Assembly: GCA_017453205.1 (NCBI GenBank)
Contig: JAFTKO010000015.1
Span: forward strand, 1 to 54,777
Origin: Clostridia bacterium
Lineage (GTDB): Bacteria > Bacillota > Clostridia > Oscillospirales > CAG-272
DNA: 54,777 nt
Reading direction: 5' to 3'
Shown one piece after another: positions 40,626 through 49,583 of the stretch (positions are counted from its first letter, which is position 1; every line of letters starts with the position of its first letter). A program made the translations under genes and the position numbers. Below the pieces are notes generated by a model. It had not been told where the DNA came from. It ran no database searches and worked only from the letters and a program-made list of their open reading frames with translations.

Positions 40626-42056
40626 TCAATCTATTTTATAGGTCGTGCCCTCTTTGGTATCGATGAGGGTGACGCCGCGTGCGGCGAGGTCGTTGCGAAT
40701 GCGGTCGGCTTCGGCATAGTTTTTGGCTTTCTTCGCTTCTTTGCGGGCTTCGATCAGCGCTTCGATCTCACGGATAAAGGGATCGTCGGAGGGTACCGCT
40801 TCGGTCTCGGCGGACTTTTCGGCATTCAGCTTGGCGGCGTTCTCGATGAGGTCAAGGCAAAGCACCTTGTCAAAGTCGGCAAGAAGCGCCAGCTTGGTCG
40901 CGCCGTTGGTGTCGGCTTTGAGCACATCATAAATTGCGGTGACAGCCAACGAGGTGTTGAGATCGTTGTCCAATGCCTTGATAAAATTGGCTTTTTGCGC
41001 GTCAAATACCGCTTTGTCCACATCGCCGTCCTCTTTGAGTGTGGCAATGCGTGCGATCAGCTTGTTGTAGGCAACCTTGGCGTTATCCATATTCTCCCAA
41101 GAGAACACCAGCGACTTGCGGTAATGCGATTGCAGACAGAAGAAACGGTAGACCATGGGATCATAGCCCTTTTCGGTCAGCAAAGACACCGTGAGGAACT
41201 CGCCCTTGGACTTGCTCATCTTACCCGAATTGGTGTTGAGGTGCAGGACATGCACCCACCAGTTGCACCACTTGTGACCGAGATACGCCTCGGATTGCGC
41301 GATCTCGTTGGTGTGGTGCGGGAACGCATTGTCGATACCGCCGCAGTGGATGTCAAGGTACTCGCCGAGGTGCTTCATGCTGATGCAGGAGCATTCGATG
41401 TGCCAACCCGGGTAACCCACGCCCCAAGGGCTGTTCCATTTGAGCTCTTGATCGTCAAACTTGGACTTGGTGAACCAAAGCACAAAGTCGGCTTTGTTGC
41501 GCTTGTTGCCGTCCTCCTCCACGCCCTCGCGGACACCGACTGCAAGATCCTCTTCCTCAAAATTGTGGAACACGTAATATTGCTTGAGCTTGGACGTGTC
41601 GAAATAGATGTTGCCACCCGCCTCGTAAGCATAACCCTTTTCGAGGAGGGACTCAATGACGCGAATAAAATCGTCGATGCAGGACGTTGCAGGCTCCACC
41701 ACCTCGGGGCGGCGGATGTTAAGTGCCTTGCAATCCTCAAAGAATTTGTCGGTGTAAAACTTTGCGATCTCCATAACGGTCTTGTGCTCGCGTTTTGCGC
41801 CCTTGAGCATCTTGTCCTCGCCCGTGTCGGCATCCGAGGTCAAGTGTCCGACGTCGGTAATGTTCATCACGCGCGTGACCTCGTAACCCGAATAGCGCAG
41901 ATAGCGGTCGAGAATATCCTCCATGATATAAGTGCGCAGATTTCCAATGTGCGCAAAATGGTACACCGTGGGACCGCACGTGTACATGCTGACCTTGCCC
42001 GCCTCGTGCGGGACGAACTCGTCTTTCGTTTTGGTTGCTGAATTATATAAATACAT
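40626..42056 (-). CDS. cysS: Cysteine-tRNA ligase
   Basis: A 476-residue class I aminoacyl-tRNA synthetase of normal length. Motifs: C-G-P-T-V-Y with the first zinc Cys near 28, the HIGN signature (F-A-H-I-G-N, near 37), WHIECSCIS and [14 protein letters not shown] with further zinc ligands, and KMSKSKG near 265. The C-terminal helical domain carries [22 protein letters not shown] (quoted in part as [16 protein letters not shown]). The ATG at 42056 follows AAAGGAAC; a longer in-frame reading lies in repeat DNA and is rejected. Adjacent repeats flank the gene on both sides. Confidence 0.96.
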   Translation of the reverse strand: MYLYNSATKTKDEFVPHEAGKVSMYTCGPTVYHFAHIGNLRTYIMEDILDRYLRYSGYEVTRVMNITDVGHLTSDADTGEDKMLKGAKREHKTVMEIAKFYTDKFFEDCKALNIRRPEVVEPATSCIDDFIRVIESLLEKGYAYEAGGNIYFDTSKLKQYYVFHNFEEEDLAVGVREGVEEDGNKRNKADFVLWFTKSKFDDQELKWNSPWGVGYPGWHIECSCISMKHLGEYLDIHCGGIDNAFPHHTNEIAQSEAYLGHKWCNWWVHVLHLNTNSGKMSKSKGEFLTVSLLTEKGYDPMVYRFFCLQSHYRKSLVFSWENMDNAKVAYNKLIARIATLKEDGDVDKAVFDAQKANFIKALDNDLNTSLAVTAIYDVLKADTNGATKLALLADFDKVLCLDLIENAAKLNAEKSAETEAVPSDDPFIREIEALIEARKEAKKAKNYAEADRIRNDLAARGVTLIDTKEGTTYKID

Positions 42057-42071
42057 AAGTGTTCCTTTCTT

Positions 42072-42413
42072 GCGGGGAAGAACCTCTTTGAAGATAAGCT
42101 TTGTTATCGTAAAATATTTTTTCGTGGGGAAACTTTTGAGAAAAGTAAACGTGGCAAGCCACGTTGTAAGCGGCAAAGCCGCTTCGTTCCCCACACCCCT
42201 TCAAAAACCTTCAACGCATTTTTAAGAAATAGGTTTTGAAATTTGTGCGTGTTACTTCTTCAATAGCTCCCGCAATCCATTACACTTTCTCCGCGGGAGA
42301 AAGCGGTTACCACCACCAAAAATGGACTGACGAATACGTAACAATCCGTTAAAAGCAGGTAATATCGTATTTTTTACGTCAAGGAAGCTTATCTGAGAAA
42401 AGGTTCTTCCCCA
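42072..42413. repeat. Modular intergenic repeat with long imperfect terminal inverted repeats
   Basis: The left end (GGGGAAGAACCT, then GATAAGCTT, 42074-42102) and the right end (42365-42411, reverse complement GGGGAAGAACCTTTTC, AGATAAGCTT, CGTAAAA) are imperfect inverted repeats of about 45 bases. Between them are the multi-hairpin GTGGGGAA...TTCCCCAC (42124-42194) and the short-form body to 42325. The 42057-42520 gap holds nothing else recognisable. Confidence 0.7.
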
Positions 42414-42520
42414 CACCCTATCTCCAAAAACTTTTTACCGAATGGTTTATACGCTGACACCAAAGATGGCTGAGGGGAGTTTCCAAATGCAAAGTTGTTT
42501 GATCTTCTACTCGCATTTTA

Positions 42521-43102
42521 TCATTTCTTCCTCTGCGGCGTTTTTTTCTTTGCCACGGAGTAGCCGAATTTTCCAATGCGCTTGCCAAGCTCAAAATACT
42601 CGCCGTGCGAATACGCCACAAGTCCCGCGCGGTCGAGGTGCAATTTTCCATCTTCGTCCACCAGCGCCTCGTCCACGTCCACCGCCACGATGTCGGCAAG
42701 AAACATATCGTGGGAGCCGAGCGGGATGACGTCGGTCACACGGCACTCGAGCACCAACGGGCTTTGCGCAAGGATGGGACAGTCGATTTCACTTGCTTTC
42801 TCCTTTTGCAGTCGACATCGCTCAAATTTGTCGACCTTGGCACCCGTGTAAACACCGCACCAATCCGCCGCCTTGACCAACTCCTTGGTAGTCAGATTGA
42901 CAGCGAACACACCGCTCTTTTTGATCATCTCGTAAGAGTGGCGCGACGGGCGCACCGAAATATAGGTTTTTGGCGGATCGGAATTGATGATACCCGTCCA
43001 CGCAATGGTCAGCACATTGTCATGCTCACCGTCCGAACAGGTCACCATTGCCGGCGGTACCGGTGAAAGAAGTGTCCCTCCGCGCCATTTAAGCTTTGCC
43101 AT
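42521..43102 (-). CDS. Flavin reductase-like (FMN-binding split barrel) protein
   Basis: A 193-residue protein of the flavin-reductase-like family (flavoredoxin type). The N-terminal strand pair includes PVPPAMVTC and LTIAWTGIINSDPPKTYISV, with the S-D-P-P motif and S-x-x-Y-E-M-I typical of FMN binding. The second half has PLVLECRVTDVIPLGSHDMF, quoted here in full as 20 residues. It probably reduces or carries FMN; the partner is unknown. The ATG at 43102 follows AAAGGAG. It has its own consensus promoter. No terminator is seen at its end. Confidence 0.87.
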   Translation of the reverse strand: MAKLKWRGGTLLSPVPPAMVTCSDGEHDNVLTIAWTGIINSDPPKTYISVRPSRHSYEMIKKSGVFAVNLTTKELVKAADWCGVYTGAKVDKFERCRLQKEKASEIDCPILAQSPLVLECRVTDVIPLGSHDMFLADIVAVDVDEALVDEDGKLHLDRAGLVAYSHGEYFELGKRIGKFGYSVAKKKTPQRKK

Positions 43103-43140
43103 AATCGTTTCGGCTCCTTTCCAAAGATACATCTTTTATT

Positions 43141-43169
43141 ATTATAGCACACCGCCCTTTTTTTGTCAA
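43141..43169 (-). promoter_or_regulatory. Promoter of the flavin reductase-like gene
   Basis: Minus strand: TTGACA (43164-43169), 17-base spacer, TATAAT (43141-43146). Confidence 0.88.
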
Positions 43170-43243
43170 GACTTGACCGCGCATGAAATTGGCTCGAAAA
43201 CCGCATTTTTGGATAAATCTTTGAAAAAAGCAACAAGCATTCC

Positions 43244-43272
43244 TTGACATTGAATGAAAAATGTTGTATACT
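43244..43272 (+). promoter_or_regulatory. Promoter of the DUF2079 gene
   Basis: TTGACA (43244-43249), 17-base spacer, TATACT (43267-43272). Confidence 0.82.
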
Positions 43273-43301
43273 GTAAGAAAGACAAGAACGGAGGAGCTTT
43301 C

Positions 43302-45101
43302 ATGAACCTTACTTTCGGACAGCGTATGCGCGCGGCGTTTGCTTGGGAGCGCAGCATTTGCAGACTGATCGCCTCATGGTGCGCATTTGCGGCGACGGTC
43401 CTGCTTTTCAATTCCGGCTTTGCGGAGCTTGCCTATGCGCAAGACGTTGCCTTTTGGCAGATCGTGCTTGGAACGGGGCTGTTTTTTGTCCTGTTTTCGG
43501 CGGTTGCGTTGCTCCTTGCCGACCTCCCCTCCGACTCATGGTTTTTGTTGCTTGCCGCAAGCCTTTGCGTGTTCCGATGGCTGCTCGAGTTTGAGGGAGA
43601 CGACACCTCGTTTTTATTTGTGCTGGTGGTCATTGTTGTTTACGCGCTGTTCGTGGTCTACTGCTTGCGCGCCAATGAAGCACTGTTGCGTGAATGGCAC
43701 CCCGGCAAGCGCACGGTGATGGGGCTTGCCTTGTTGATCGGTATCGCCTCCTGTGCGGTCATTGCCGTCATCACCTGTCTGCGCTACAAGACCTTTTCCT
43801 CCCCCAACTTTGATTTTGGTCTCTTTTGCAATATGTTCTACAATATGAAAGAGACGGGACTCCCCATGATCACCAGTGAGCGCGACTATCTGCTCTCGCA
43901 TTTTGCGGTGCACATCTCGCCCATTTACTATCTGCTACTGCCCTTTTATGCGCTGTTCCCCTCGCCCATGACCCTGCAGATCGGACAGGCGGTGGCGCTT
44001 GCCTTGGGCGTGATCCCCGTGGTGCTGTTGGCAAGACATCACAAGCTTTCGGGCAGAACGACGCTCCTTATCGCCGCACTCTATGCCTTTTACCCGGCGC
44101 TCAGCTGCGGAACATTTTACGACATTCACGAAAATTGCTTTCTGCCGCTCTTTTTGCTCTTGACCTTTCTTTTTTACGAAAAGAAGAAATATATCCCCAT
44201 GTATCTCTCGGCGCTCTGTGTGCTTGCCGTCAAGGAGGACGCGGCGATCTATCTGCTCCTGTTCGCGCTGTTCGTCCTGCTGTCGGAGCGCAATTGGCTC
44301 CATGGTACGGTGCTCACCGTGCTCTCGGTGGGTTACTTTGGCTTTTGCGCTTACATGCTCGAAAAGCACGGGCTTGGCATGATGGTGAACCGCTTTAACA
44401 ACCTCATTTACGACAGCGGCGACGGGTTGCTCGGCGCCATCAAGACCGCTTTGGTCAATCCCGGATATCTCTTGACACAGCTCTTTACCACAAGCAAAGG
44501 GACCTGGGAAAAGCTGGTTTACGCCTGTCAAATGCTGCTGCCGCTCGGGTTGCTACCTTTCTGCTCGAAAAAGCCCTCCCGCTGGCTCCTTGTATCCCCG
44601 ATCTTGATCAATCTTTTGACCTATTATCAGTACCAGTACGACATCGGGTTCCAGTACCATTTTGGCATCACGGCGTTTCTTGTCTACGCCATGATCAAAA
44701 ATCTGCCCGCGCTCTCCGCGCCCACGCGTCGCAATCTGCTCGGGGTTGCCGCGGCGGCGTGCTGTTGCATCTATCTTTTTACCGTTGTGCCCAAGCTCAA
44801 CACCTATGTCAACCGTTGGGAGAACGGAAAAGAAACCTACGCGCAAATGGAAGCGTTCCTTGACACCGCCATCCCCGCGGATGCCTCGGTGTCATCATCA
44901 ACTTTCCTCCTTGCGCACATCGCCGACCGTGACGTCATCTACGAAGTCAAATACCACGGCGATGCGCCCGACATCGACTACGTTGTCCTCGATATGCGTT
45001 ACAAAAGCTATCTCGATACCATGCAAGCCTACCTTGACCAAGGCTATGCCGTCTCGTCCCAACTCGAAGAACTGATCGTCGTATTGAAAAAACAACCGTA
45101 A
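43302..45101 (+). CDS. DUF2079 multi-span membrane protein (glycosyltransferase-like)
   Basis: A 599-residue membrane protein with about 12-13 helices. After roughly five helices it shows the family region RYKTFSSPNFDFGLFCNMFY, quoted as 20 residues, with the acidic residue placed as in GT-C transferases, then SERDYLLSHFAVHISPIYYL (near 197), the YPALSCGTFYDIHENCFLPL loop and a C-terminal extracytoplasmic part of about 110 residues. DUF2079 proteins resemble GT-C glycosyltransferases that use lipid-linked sugars; the activity is not established. The ATG at 43302 follows GGAGGAG. Monocistronic. Confidence 0.85.
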   Translation: MNLTFGQRMRAAFAWERSICRLIASWCAFAATVLLFNSGFAELAYAQDVAFWQIVLGTGLFFVLFSAVALLLADLPSDSWFLLLAASLCVFRWLLEFEGDDTSFLFVLVVIVVYALFVVYCLRANEALLREWHPGKRTVMGLALLIGIASCAVIAVITCLRYKTFSSPNFDFGLFCNMFYNMKETGLPMITSERDYLLSHFAVHISPIYYLLLPFYALFPSPMTLQIGQAVALALGVIPVVLLARHHKLSGRTTLLIAALYAFYPALSCGTFYDIHENCFLPLFLLLTFLFYEKKKYIPMYLSALCVLAVKEDAAIYLLLFALFVLLSERNWLHGTVLTVLSVGYFGFCAYMLEKHGLGMMVNRFNNLIYDSGDGLLGAIKTALVNPGYLLTQLFTTSKGTWEKLVYACQMLLPLGLLPFCSKKPSRWLLVSPILINLLTYYQYQYDIGFQYHFGITAFLVYAMIKNLPALSAPTRRNLLGVAAAACCCIYLFTVVPKLNTYVNRWENGKETYAQMEAFLDTAIPADASVSSSTFLLAHIADRDVIYEVKYHGDAPDIDYVVLDMRYKSYLDTMQAYLDQGYAVSSQLEELIVVLKKQP

Positions 45102-45123
45102 TATAAGGATAAATAAATAATAT

Positions 45124-45390
45124 GCGGGGGAGAGGGAAAACTTCTTGCAAGAAGTTTTCCCTCTCCCCCGCGCCCCTCTCTCTTTCAAGAACCTTACACG
45201 CGTTTTATTTTCAAATAAAAGTAACCTTGCGCGGCGTTTTGGGTGGTGGTAACTGCCTTCTCCGTTGGAGAAAGTGTAACGTCGGCGGGAGCTATTGAAA
45301 GAGAAAACGCACAGATTTCAAAATTTCATTCTTAAAAATGCGTGAAAAATTTTGAAGGGGTGTGGGGAAACTTAAAAAAAGTTTCCCCAC
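45124..45390. repeat. Modular intergenic repeat pair between convergent genes, with a 21-bp perfect hairpin
   Basis: The left end is a perfect 21-bp stem (45124-45171; outer end GCGGGGGAGAGGG) beginning 23 bases after the DUF2079 stop. The right end is GTGGGGAAAC...GTTTCCCCAC (45362-45390), 11 bases after the PHP stop. The inner parts are a truncated left copy and a short-form right copy (about 45227-45390). This fills 45102-45401. Confidence 0.78.
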
Positions 45391-45401
45391 AAAAATTTTT
45401 A

Positions 45402-46370
45402 TTATTCAATCACGCCATCCCGCAAATACTCGGCGATGTCGCTTGGAGTGAGACCGAGGTATTTGCAAACATCGTTGCCCACCTTGATGACCTCAAGCGC
45501 CTTGACGCTGTGGGAGTCACTGCCAAAGGTGAATTGGCATCCCTCCTCTTTTGCGATGGCAAAGACGCGCATCAGCCCGTTATGCGCAAGATCGAGCCCG
45601 CATTCCTTGACCGCGCCTGTATTGATTTCGACATAGGCGCCGATTTTTTTTGCGCGCGCAAAGCAATCGTGCAACGTGGCATCATCGATGAGCTGCAGAT
45701 ATCCGTTTTTGAGCGAATTGGACACGCCGCAAAGCCCGAACGGATGGGCAATAGAGGTCGGAACGGTCTTACAGATCTGACGGAAGGTCTCGTTTTCGAC
45801 CAACGCCAAAAAGTTATCGATGGCGGCGCGAACGTTGAAGCGCCCCAGGTCGGTGGTCATTTCGGGGACGTACTTTTTCAGATGCGCTTCCTTCAAGCTC
45901 GACATCATGACCTTGACCGTATCGTCCTCAAGATAGGGACAAGCCTCGCGAATCTCTGCCTCGATGCGCTTGCGGATCTCGATGATCTCCGGAAAATCCG
46001 ACATAACCTCATTGCGCATGTGCAGATGGCTGTGCGGAATGATGAGATAGTCAAAGCGCTTGGCGCCCTCTACCGACATGCCGAGTCTGTCAAAGCAGCC
46101 GTAGTATTCGCTCTCCGCGCCAAACAGGCATTTCAGTCCCGCGGGCGCGTTTGCAAAGCTCGCCTTTGCCTCCTCGGCAAGCGAGATGGTTTGATGCGAG
46201 TACCAATAGGAGCACCCTTTGACACTCTCATCCCAAATGTGGTTGGAAAGACCGAATACCTTCATTCCCAGTTCGGTCTCTTTTTGCATATAAGCCGCGG
46301 TAGACGCGGTGCGGTCTGTACAGCAATGCGAAAAAACATTGTGCGTGTGTACGTCATGAACAACAATCAT
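45402..46370 (-). CDS. PHP-domain phosphoesterase (histidinol-phosphatase-like)
   Basis: A 322-residue protein of the PHP family. Metal-binding motifs are H-D-V-H-T-H at the N terminus, a central NHIWDE, E-S-E-Y-Y near 88, PHSHLHM near 114, and the C-terminal GSDSH near 289. It resembles HisJ-type or YcdX-type phosphatases; no his genes are near, so the substrate is open. The ATG at 46370 follows AAAGGATAAG. An in-frame upstream extension lies in the GC-rich hairpin region and is rejected. Confidence 0.85.
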   Translation of the reverse strand: MIVVHDVHTHNVFSHCCTDRTASTAAYMQKETELGMKVFGLSNHIWDESVKGCSYWYSHQTISLAEEAKASFANAPAGLKCLFGAESEYYGCFDRLGMSVEGAKRFDYLIIPHSHLHMRNEVMSDFPEIIEIRKRIEAEIREACPYLEDDTVKVMMSSLKEAHLKKYVPEMTTDLGRFNVRAAIDNFLALVENETFRQICKTVPTSIAHPFGLCGVSNSLKNGYLQLIDDATLHDCFARAKKIGAYVEINTGAVKECGLDLAHNGLMRVFAIAKEEGCQFTFGSDSHSVKALEVIKVGNDVCKYLGLTPSDIAEYLRDGVIE

Positions 46371-46400
46371 TTTCTTATCCTTTCTGCTCCATAGCAGGTC

Positions 46401-46450
46401 AAAAAAGCAACGACCACCGACCGCCCGACCGAAAAGGTCGGACGGTCGGT
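46401..46450 (-). terminator. Probable terminator of the secreted-protein operon
   Basis: A GC-rich stem, ACCGACCG-x-CCGACC / GGTCGG-x-CGGTCGGT (46416-46450), is followed on the minus strand by GGTCGTTGC and TTTTTT. The T run is 9 bases from the stem, so efficiency is uncertain. It begins 31 bases after the last gene of the operon. Confidence 0.6.
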
Positions 46451-46481
46451 GCAATGGAAATGCGGTTTATTGGAAATGTAC

Positions 46482-47657
46482 TTAGGAGTTCCAATCTGCG
46501 GAATCGTAGTCAACCTCTTCGCCGTAGCCCGCATTTTCTCTGTCAAGCGTCTTGAGCGAGATGACATCATCCTTGATAGAGTTCAAATAGGTAGCAAGCT
46601 CGGTTGCGTATGCCGCGTGCTCTGCGGCAGTGGGATTGGTAGCCGCGGATGCGGTAAGCGCCTTTCCATAGTAGCCCGCTTGGTTACCGCCCAAAGCCTC
46701 ACAAGCGCTTGCAATTGCGGTGTTGAGTGCCTCGTTGGAAGAGGTCGAAACACAAACGATCTTACAAGAGGAACCGTTTTGTGCGCGAACCGCCTTCAAG
46801 AAGTTTTTGTATGCGGTGGTAAAAGCATCTGCATCGACCGCGTTGTCACCCGTCTGCGCAAAGTCCTCGGCACCGACATTGACAACCACGATATCGGCTT
46901 TTGCGTCATAGTTGCCGTCTTTTGCATAGTTGCTTGCAATGGGAGACTCTCCCACGGTCAGTCCCTGTCCCGCAAACGCGGCGATGGCATAATCGGCGTT
47001 CATTGCGTTGGCGGTCAAGTAAGCGTAAGCCTGTGTTGCATCCTCGCGGTCGCCGCCAAGTCCGGCGCCTCCCGTGATGCCGTCACCGATAAACTCGATG
47101 AACAAAGGTGTCTCATTGCTTTCCTCAATCGTCTCCTGTTCGCCCTCAAAGCTGATGTTGTAGAAGATTGCCGTGCCCGCGCTCTTATCCGAAACACGGA
47201 TGACACGGATGGTGTGCTTGCCCGCCGTAACTGCGGGGATCTCGATGTTCTTGACACCGTTGACCTCAAAATAGTCGCCACCGTCGGCGTTCTTGCAAGC
47301 CTCGCCGTCTACCCAAACGCGGAAAGAAACGGTTTTGACGGTTTGTGTGCGCACGTTGACCACGCCGCCGTCACCGTCGATAACGATCTCAAAGCCCGCG
47401 CCGGGGGTGTTGCAGTTGAGCACGGAGTCCGAGGCGCTCTCACGTGCACCGAACAGCTTAATATCCTCGGTGTTTGCGTTGAGCTTAACTGTGGTTGCGG
47501 TATTGCCACTGGGCTGAATGATCACGCCGCCGGATGTGGTGATCTCTTCTTTCGTGCCGGTCTCTCCCGTATCTGCGGGATCGTCCGACGTATCCCCACA
47601 CGCGCAAAGGCTGAGCGTCAACAAAGCTGCCAACAAAAATATCAGTATTTTTTTCAT
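46482..47657 (-). CDS. CE2-like SGNH-fold lipoprotein, catalytic residues apparently lost
   Basis: A 391-residue lipoprotein (lipobox L-C-A-C). Residues about 45-180 form a beta-rich domain like the N-terminal jelly roll of family CE2 acetyl esterases (FRVWVDGEACKN, GKHTIRVIRVSD). Residues about 185-370 form an SGNH domain: block I reads F-I-G-D-G-I-T where G-D-S-I-T is expected, block III reads N-V-G-A-E-D where G-x-N-D is expected, and the final block reads T-N-P-T-A-A-E-H where a catalytic H-P is expected. All three key positions differ, so it is probably a binding protein. GAGGATA sets the start at 47657. Last gene of a four-gene operon. Confidence 0.75.
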   Translation of the reverse strand: MKKILIFLLAALLTLSLCACGDTSDDPADTGETGTKEEITTSGGVIIQPSGNTATTVKLNANTEDIKLFGARESASDSVLNCNTPGAGFEIVIDGDGGVVNVRTQTVKTVSFRVWVDGEACKNADGGDYFEVNGVKNIEIPAVTAGKHTIRVIRVSDKSAGTAIFYNISFEGEQETIEESNETPLFIEFIGDGITGGAGLGGDREDATQAYAYLTANAMNADYAIAAFAGQGLTVGESPIASNYAKDGNYDAKADIVVVNVGAEDFAQTGDNAVDADAFTTAYKNFLKAVRAQNGSSCKIVCVSTSSNEALNTAIASACEALGGNQAGYYGKALTASAATNPTAAEHAAYATELATYLNSIKDDVISLKTLDRENAGYGEEVDYDSADWNS

Positions 47658-47704
47658 TTGACGTATCCTCATTTCTTTGATTTGGTTGAAACGTTCGTCA
47701 CCGC

Positions 47705-49552
47705 TTACTCAACGTAAGCACCGTTCGCAAAAGCGACCGTGTATGCCTCGCCGTAGATCACGGCGCCCTCGGTGGAGGTCAAGTAAGGTCTGACAATCAA
47801 GGTCACGTCCTCGGTTGCGGAAATGCCTTTGACAGTCAGTGCCGCAAGGTAATCGGCACCGAACTCGGAAGCCTTGTAAACATTCTGCACGCCCGCCTCG
47901 TCAAAGCCGGTAAGAGACTCGTAAACGGTCTTGATCTCAACATTCACACGTCCGACCGTGCCGTTTGCCACACGGATCACTTCAAAGCCCGCATTGAGAT
48001 AATCGAGAGAAGATAAGCTTGCAACCAAACGCACATTGAATTTGCCGTCTGCTGCCGCGCTGTACTGGAAGCCCTCGTAATTGATCGCTTGATCGGCTCT
48101 CCATGCCGCCTCGGTCTCTACCGCATAGCTGTCTGCGGCATCCTTTACGGTACCGGTATAAGACACGGTGTTGACCGTGGAAAGATGCTTGGTGTTGGTC
48201 AAGGTCACGGTACCTGCGTTGATCTTGGCGATCAGTGCACCTGCGACCGCACCGTCCAGTTTCCCTTCGGGAAGCGTGACGGTCTCGGAAACAAAGCAAG
48301 TGTCGATCGTAACCGCACAATCTCCCTTGACATAGCCGATGATACCGCCCGCCATGAGGACAGAGCTGACATCAGCGTAGTTGGAGGTATTTTTGATGGT
48401 AATGGCAGTGTCTACCCAGCCGACAATACCGCCCGAGTAGATCACGGTATTGACATTGTTTTGCTTTGAGATAATATCACCGTAGTTGGCGCAAGCCTCG
48501 ATGGTGGTGGTTCCCTTTCTTTGATAAGCGAGAATACCCGCGGCAATAGAGTTCGTCTTGGTATTAGCTCCGGTATCAGTGTCACCGCCCGATGTCATAT
48601 CTCCAAAGTTATAGCAATATTTAATGCTCATTTTATCGGTCTGTGCCTCGCCAATGATACCGCCGGCTTGACAGAAGCTTTCGATATTGCCTGTATTCAC
48701 ACAAGTGTCAAAGGAGAAGCTCGCACCGGTCGCAGCAATCACACCCGCGATACCACCGACCTTGTGTCCGCCTGCGGAAACAGGAGAAACCGTTTCCAAT
48801 GCACCGGTATTGAGGCACTTGGTAAAGCTTGCGGGTCCTGTAACCCATGCGGCAATACCGCCGATAATACCGGTATTGGAGGTGGGTGCACCGTTTTTGG
48901 TGCCGGAAACATAAGTCGTCAGCTTTCCGTTATTGACGCAACGGGTAGCAACGATCTCACAGCCCGTACCTTTGACATAGCCGATGATGCCGCCAACATC
49001 AACAGAAATATTATTTTCGGATTTTGCCGCCACGTCACCGTTGTTGACGCAATCGGTGACAATGATCTTGGCATTGGAGAAGCCCACCAATCCCGCGCCG
49101 CTGGCGTTGGAGCCGGTCTGCGTAAATGAGATATCGCAATTGTTGACAACATTTTCAAGCGTGACCGTGTCGTAAGACTGGCAAGCCAAGGCACCGCACT
49201 GGCTCCCCTCGTATGTGATGGTACCGTTGAGTGTCAGATCTTTGACGGTAGCGCCCGTCAGCTTTGCAAACAGCGGAGCAGTCAAGCCCGAAACACTCTT
49301 GCCGTTGCCGTCAAGTGTCCCCTTGAAGTCGGCGATCGATGCCGTGCCCGCGGGGAGCGTGAGATCGGCAAGCAGCTTTACTGTCTTACCGCTGTACCAG
49401 TCGTTTGCTTCTGCCTCGGCAACAAACTCGGTCAAGGTCTTTTCTGTGCCGTCTACCGACACCGCTTTGGCTTCCTCGGCGGATACCGTAAACAGTGCGA
49501 ACGTACCGATCAGCAAAGCAACCGTCAGAATGATGGATAATAGTTTTTTCAT
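47705..49552 (-). CDS. Secreted beta-helix protein with GLUG-type repeats
   Basis: A 615-residue protein with a cleavable signal peptide (to about V-S-A, residue 24). Residues 35-470 are repetitive: NNGDVAAKS, VGGIIGYV, NTGNIES, AGGIIGEA, NYGDIIS, SGGIVGWV and similar, i.e. GLUG-like beta-helix rungs as in many gut surface proteins. The last ~110 residues form a separate beta domain (FNVRLVASLSSLDYLNAGFE, 20 residues) that I recall from other Clostridia surface proteins without a known function. No cell-wall anchor is seen. AAAGGAG precedes the ATG. Probably a glycan- or surface-binding protein. Confidence 0.75.
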   Translation of the reverse strand: MKKLLSIILTVALLIGTFALFTVSAEEAKAVSVDGTEKTLTEFVAEAEANDWYSGKTVKLLADLTLPAGTASIADFKGTLDGNGKSVSGLTAPLFAKLTGATVKDLTLNGTITYEGSQCGALACQSYDTVTLENVVNNCDISFTQTGSNASGAGLVGFSNAKIIVTDCVNNGDVAAKSENNISVDVGGIIGYVKGTGCEIVATRCVNNGKLTTYVSGTKNGAPTSNTGIIGGIAAWVTGPASFTKCLNTGALETVSPVSAGGHKVGGIAGVIAATGASFSFDTCVNTGNIESFCQAGGIIGEAQTDKMSIKYCYNFGDMTSGGDTDTGANTKTNSIAAGILAYQRKGTTTIEACANYGDIISKQNNVNTVIYSGGIVGWVDTAITIKNTSNYADVSSVLMAGGIIGYVKGDCAVTIDTCFVSETVTLPEGKLDGAVAGALIAKINAGTVTLTNTKHLSTVNTVSYTGTVKDAADSYAVETEAAWRADQAINYEGFQYSAAADGKFNVRLVASLSSLDYLNAGFEVIRVANGTVGRVNVEIKTVYESLTGFDEAGVQNVYKASEFGADYLAALTVKGISATEDVTLIVRPYLTSTEGAVIYGEAYTVAFANGAYVE

Positions 49553-49583
49553 AACAGTCTCCTTTTTTTCATTTTATCGCGCG

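Noticed and set aside
42057-42194. N-terminal extension of cysS by 46 codons.
   Set aside because: The extension is translated repeat DNA, and the family start with a good ribosome site is at 42056.
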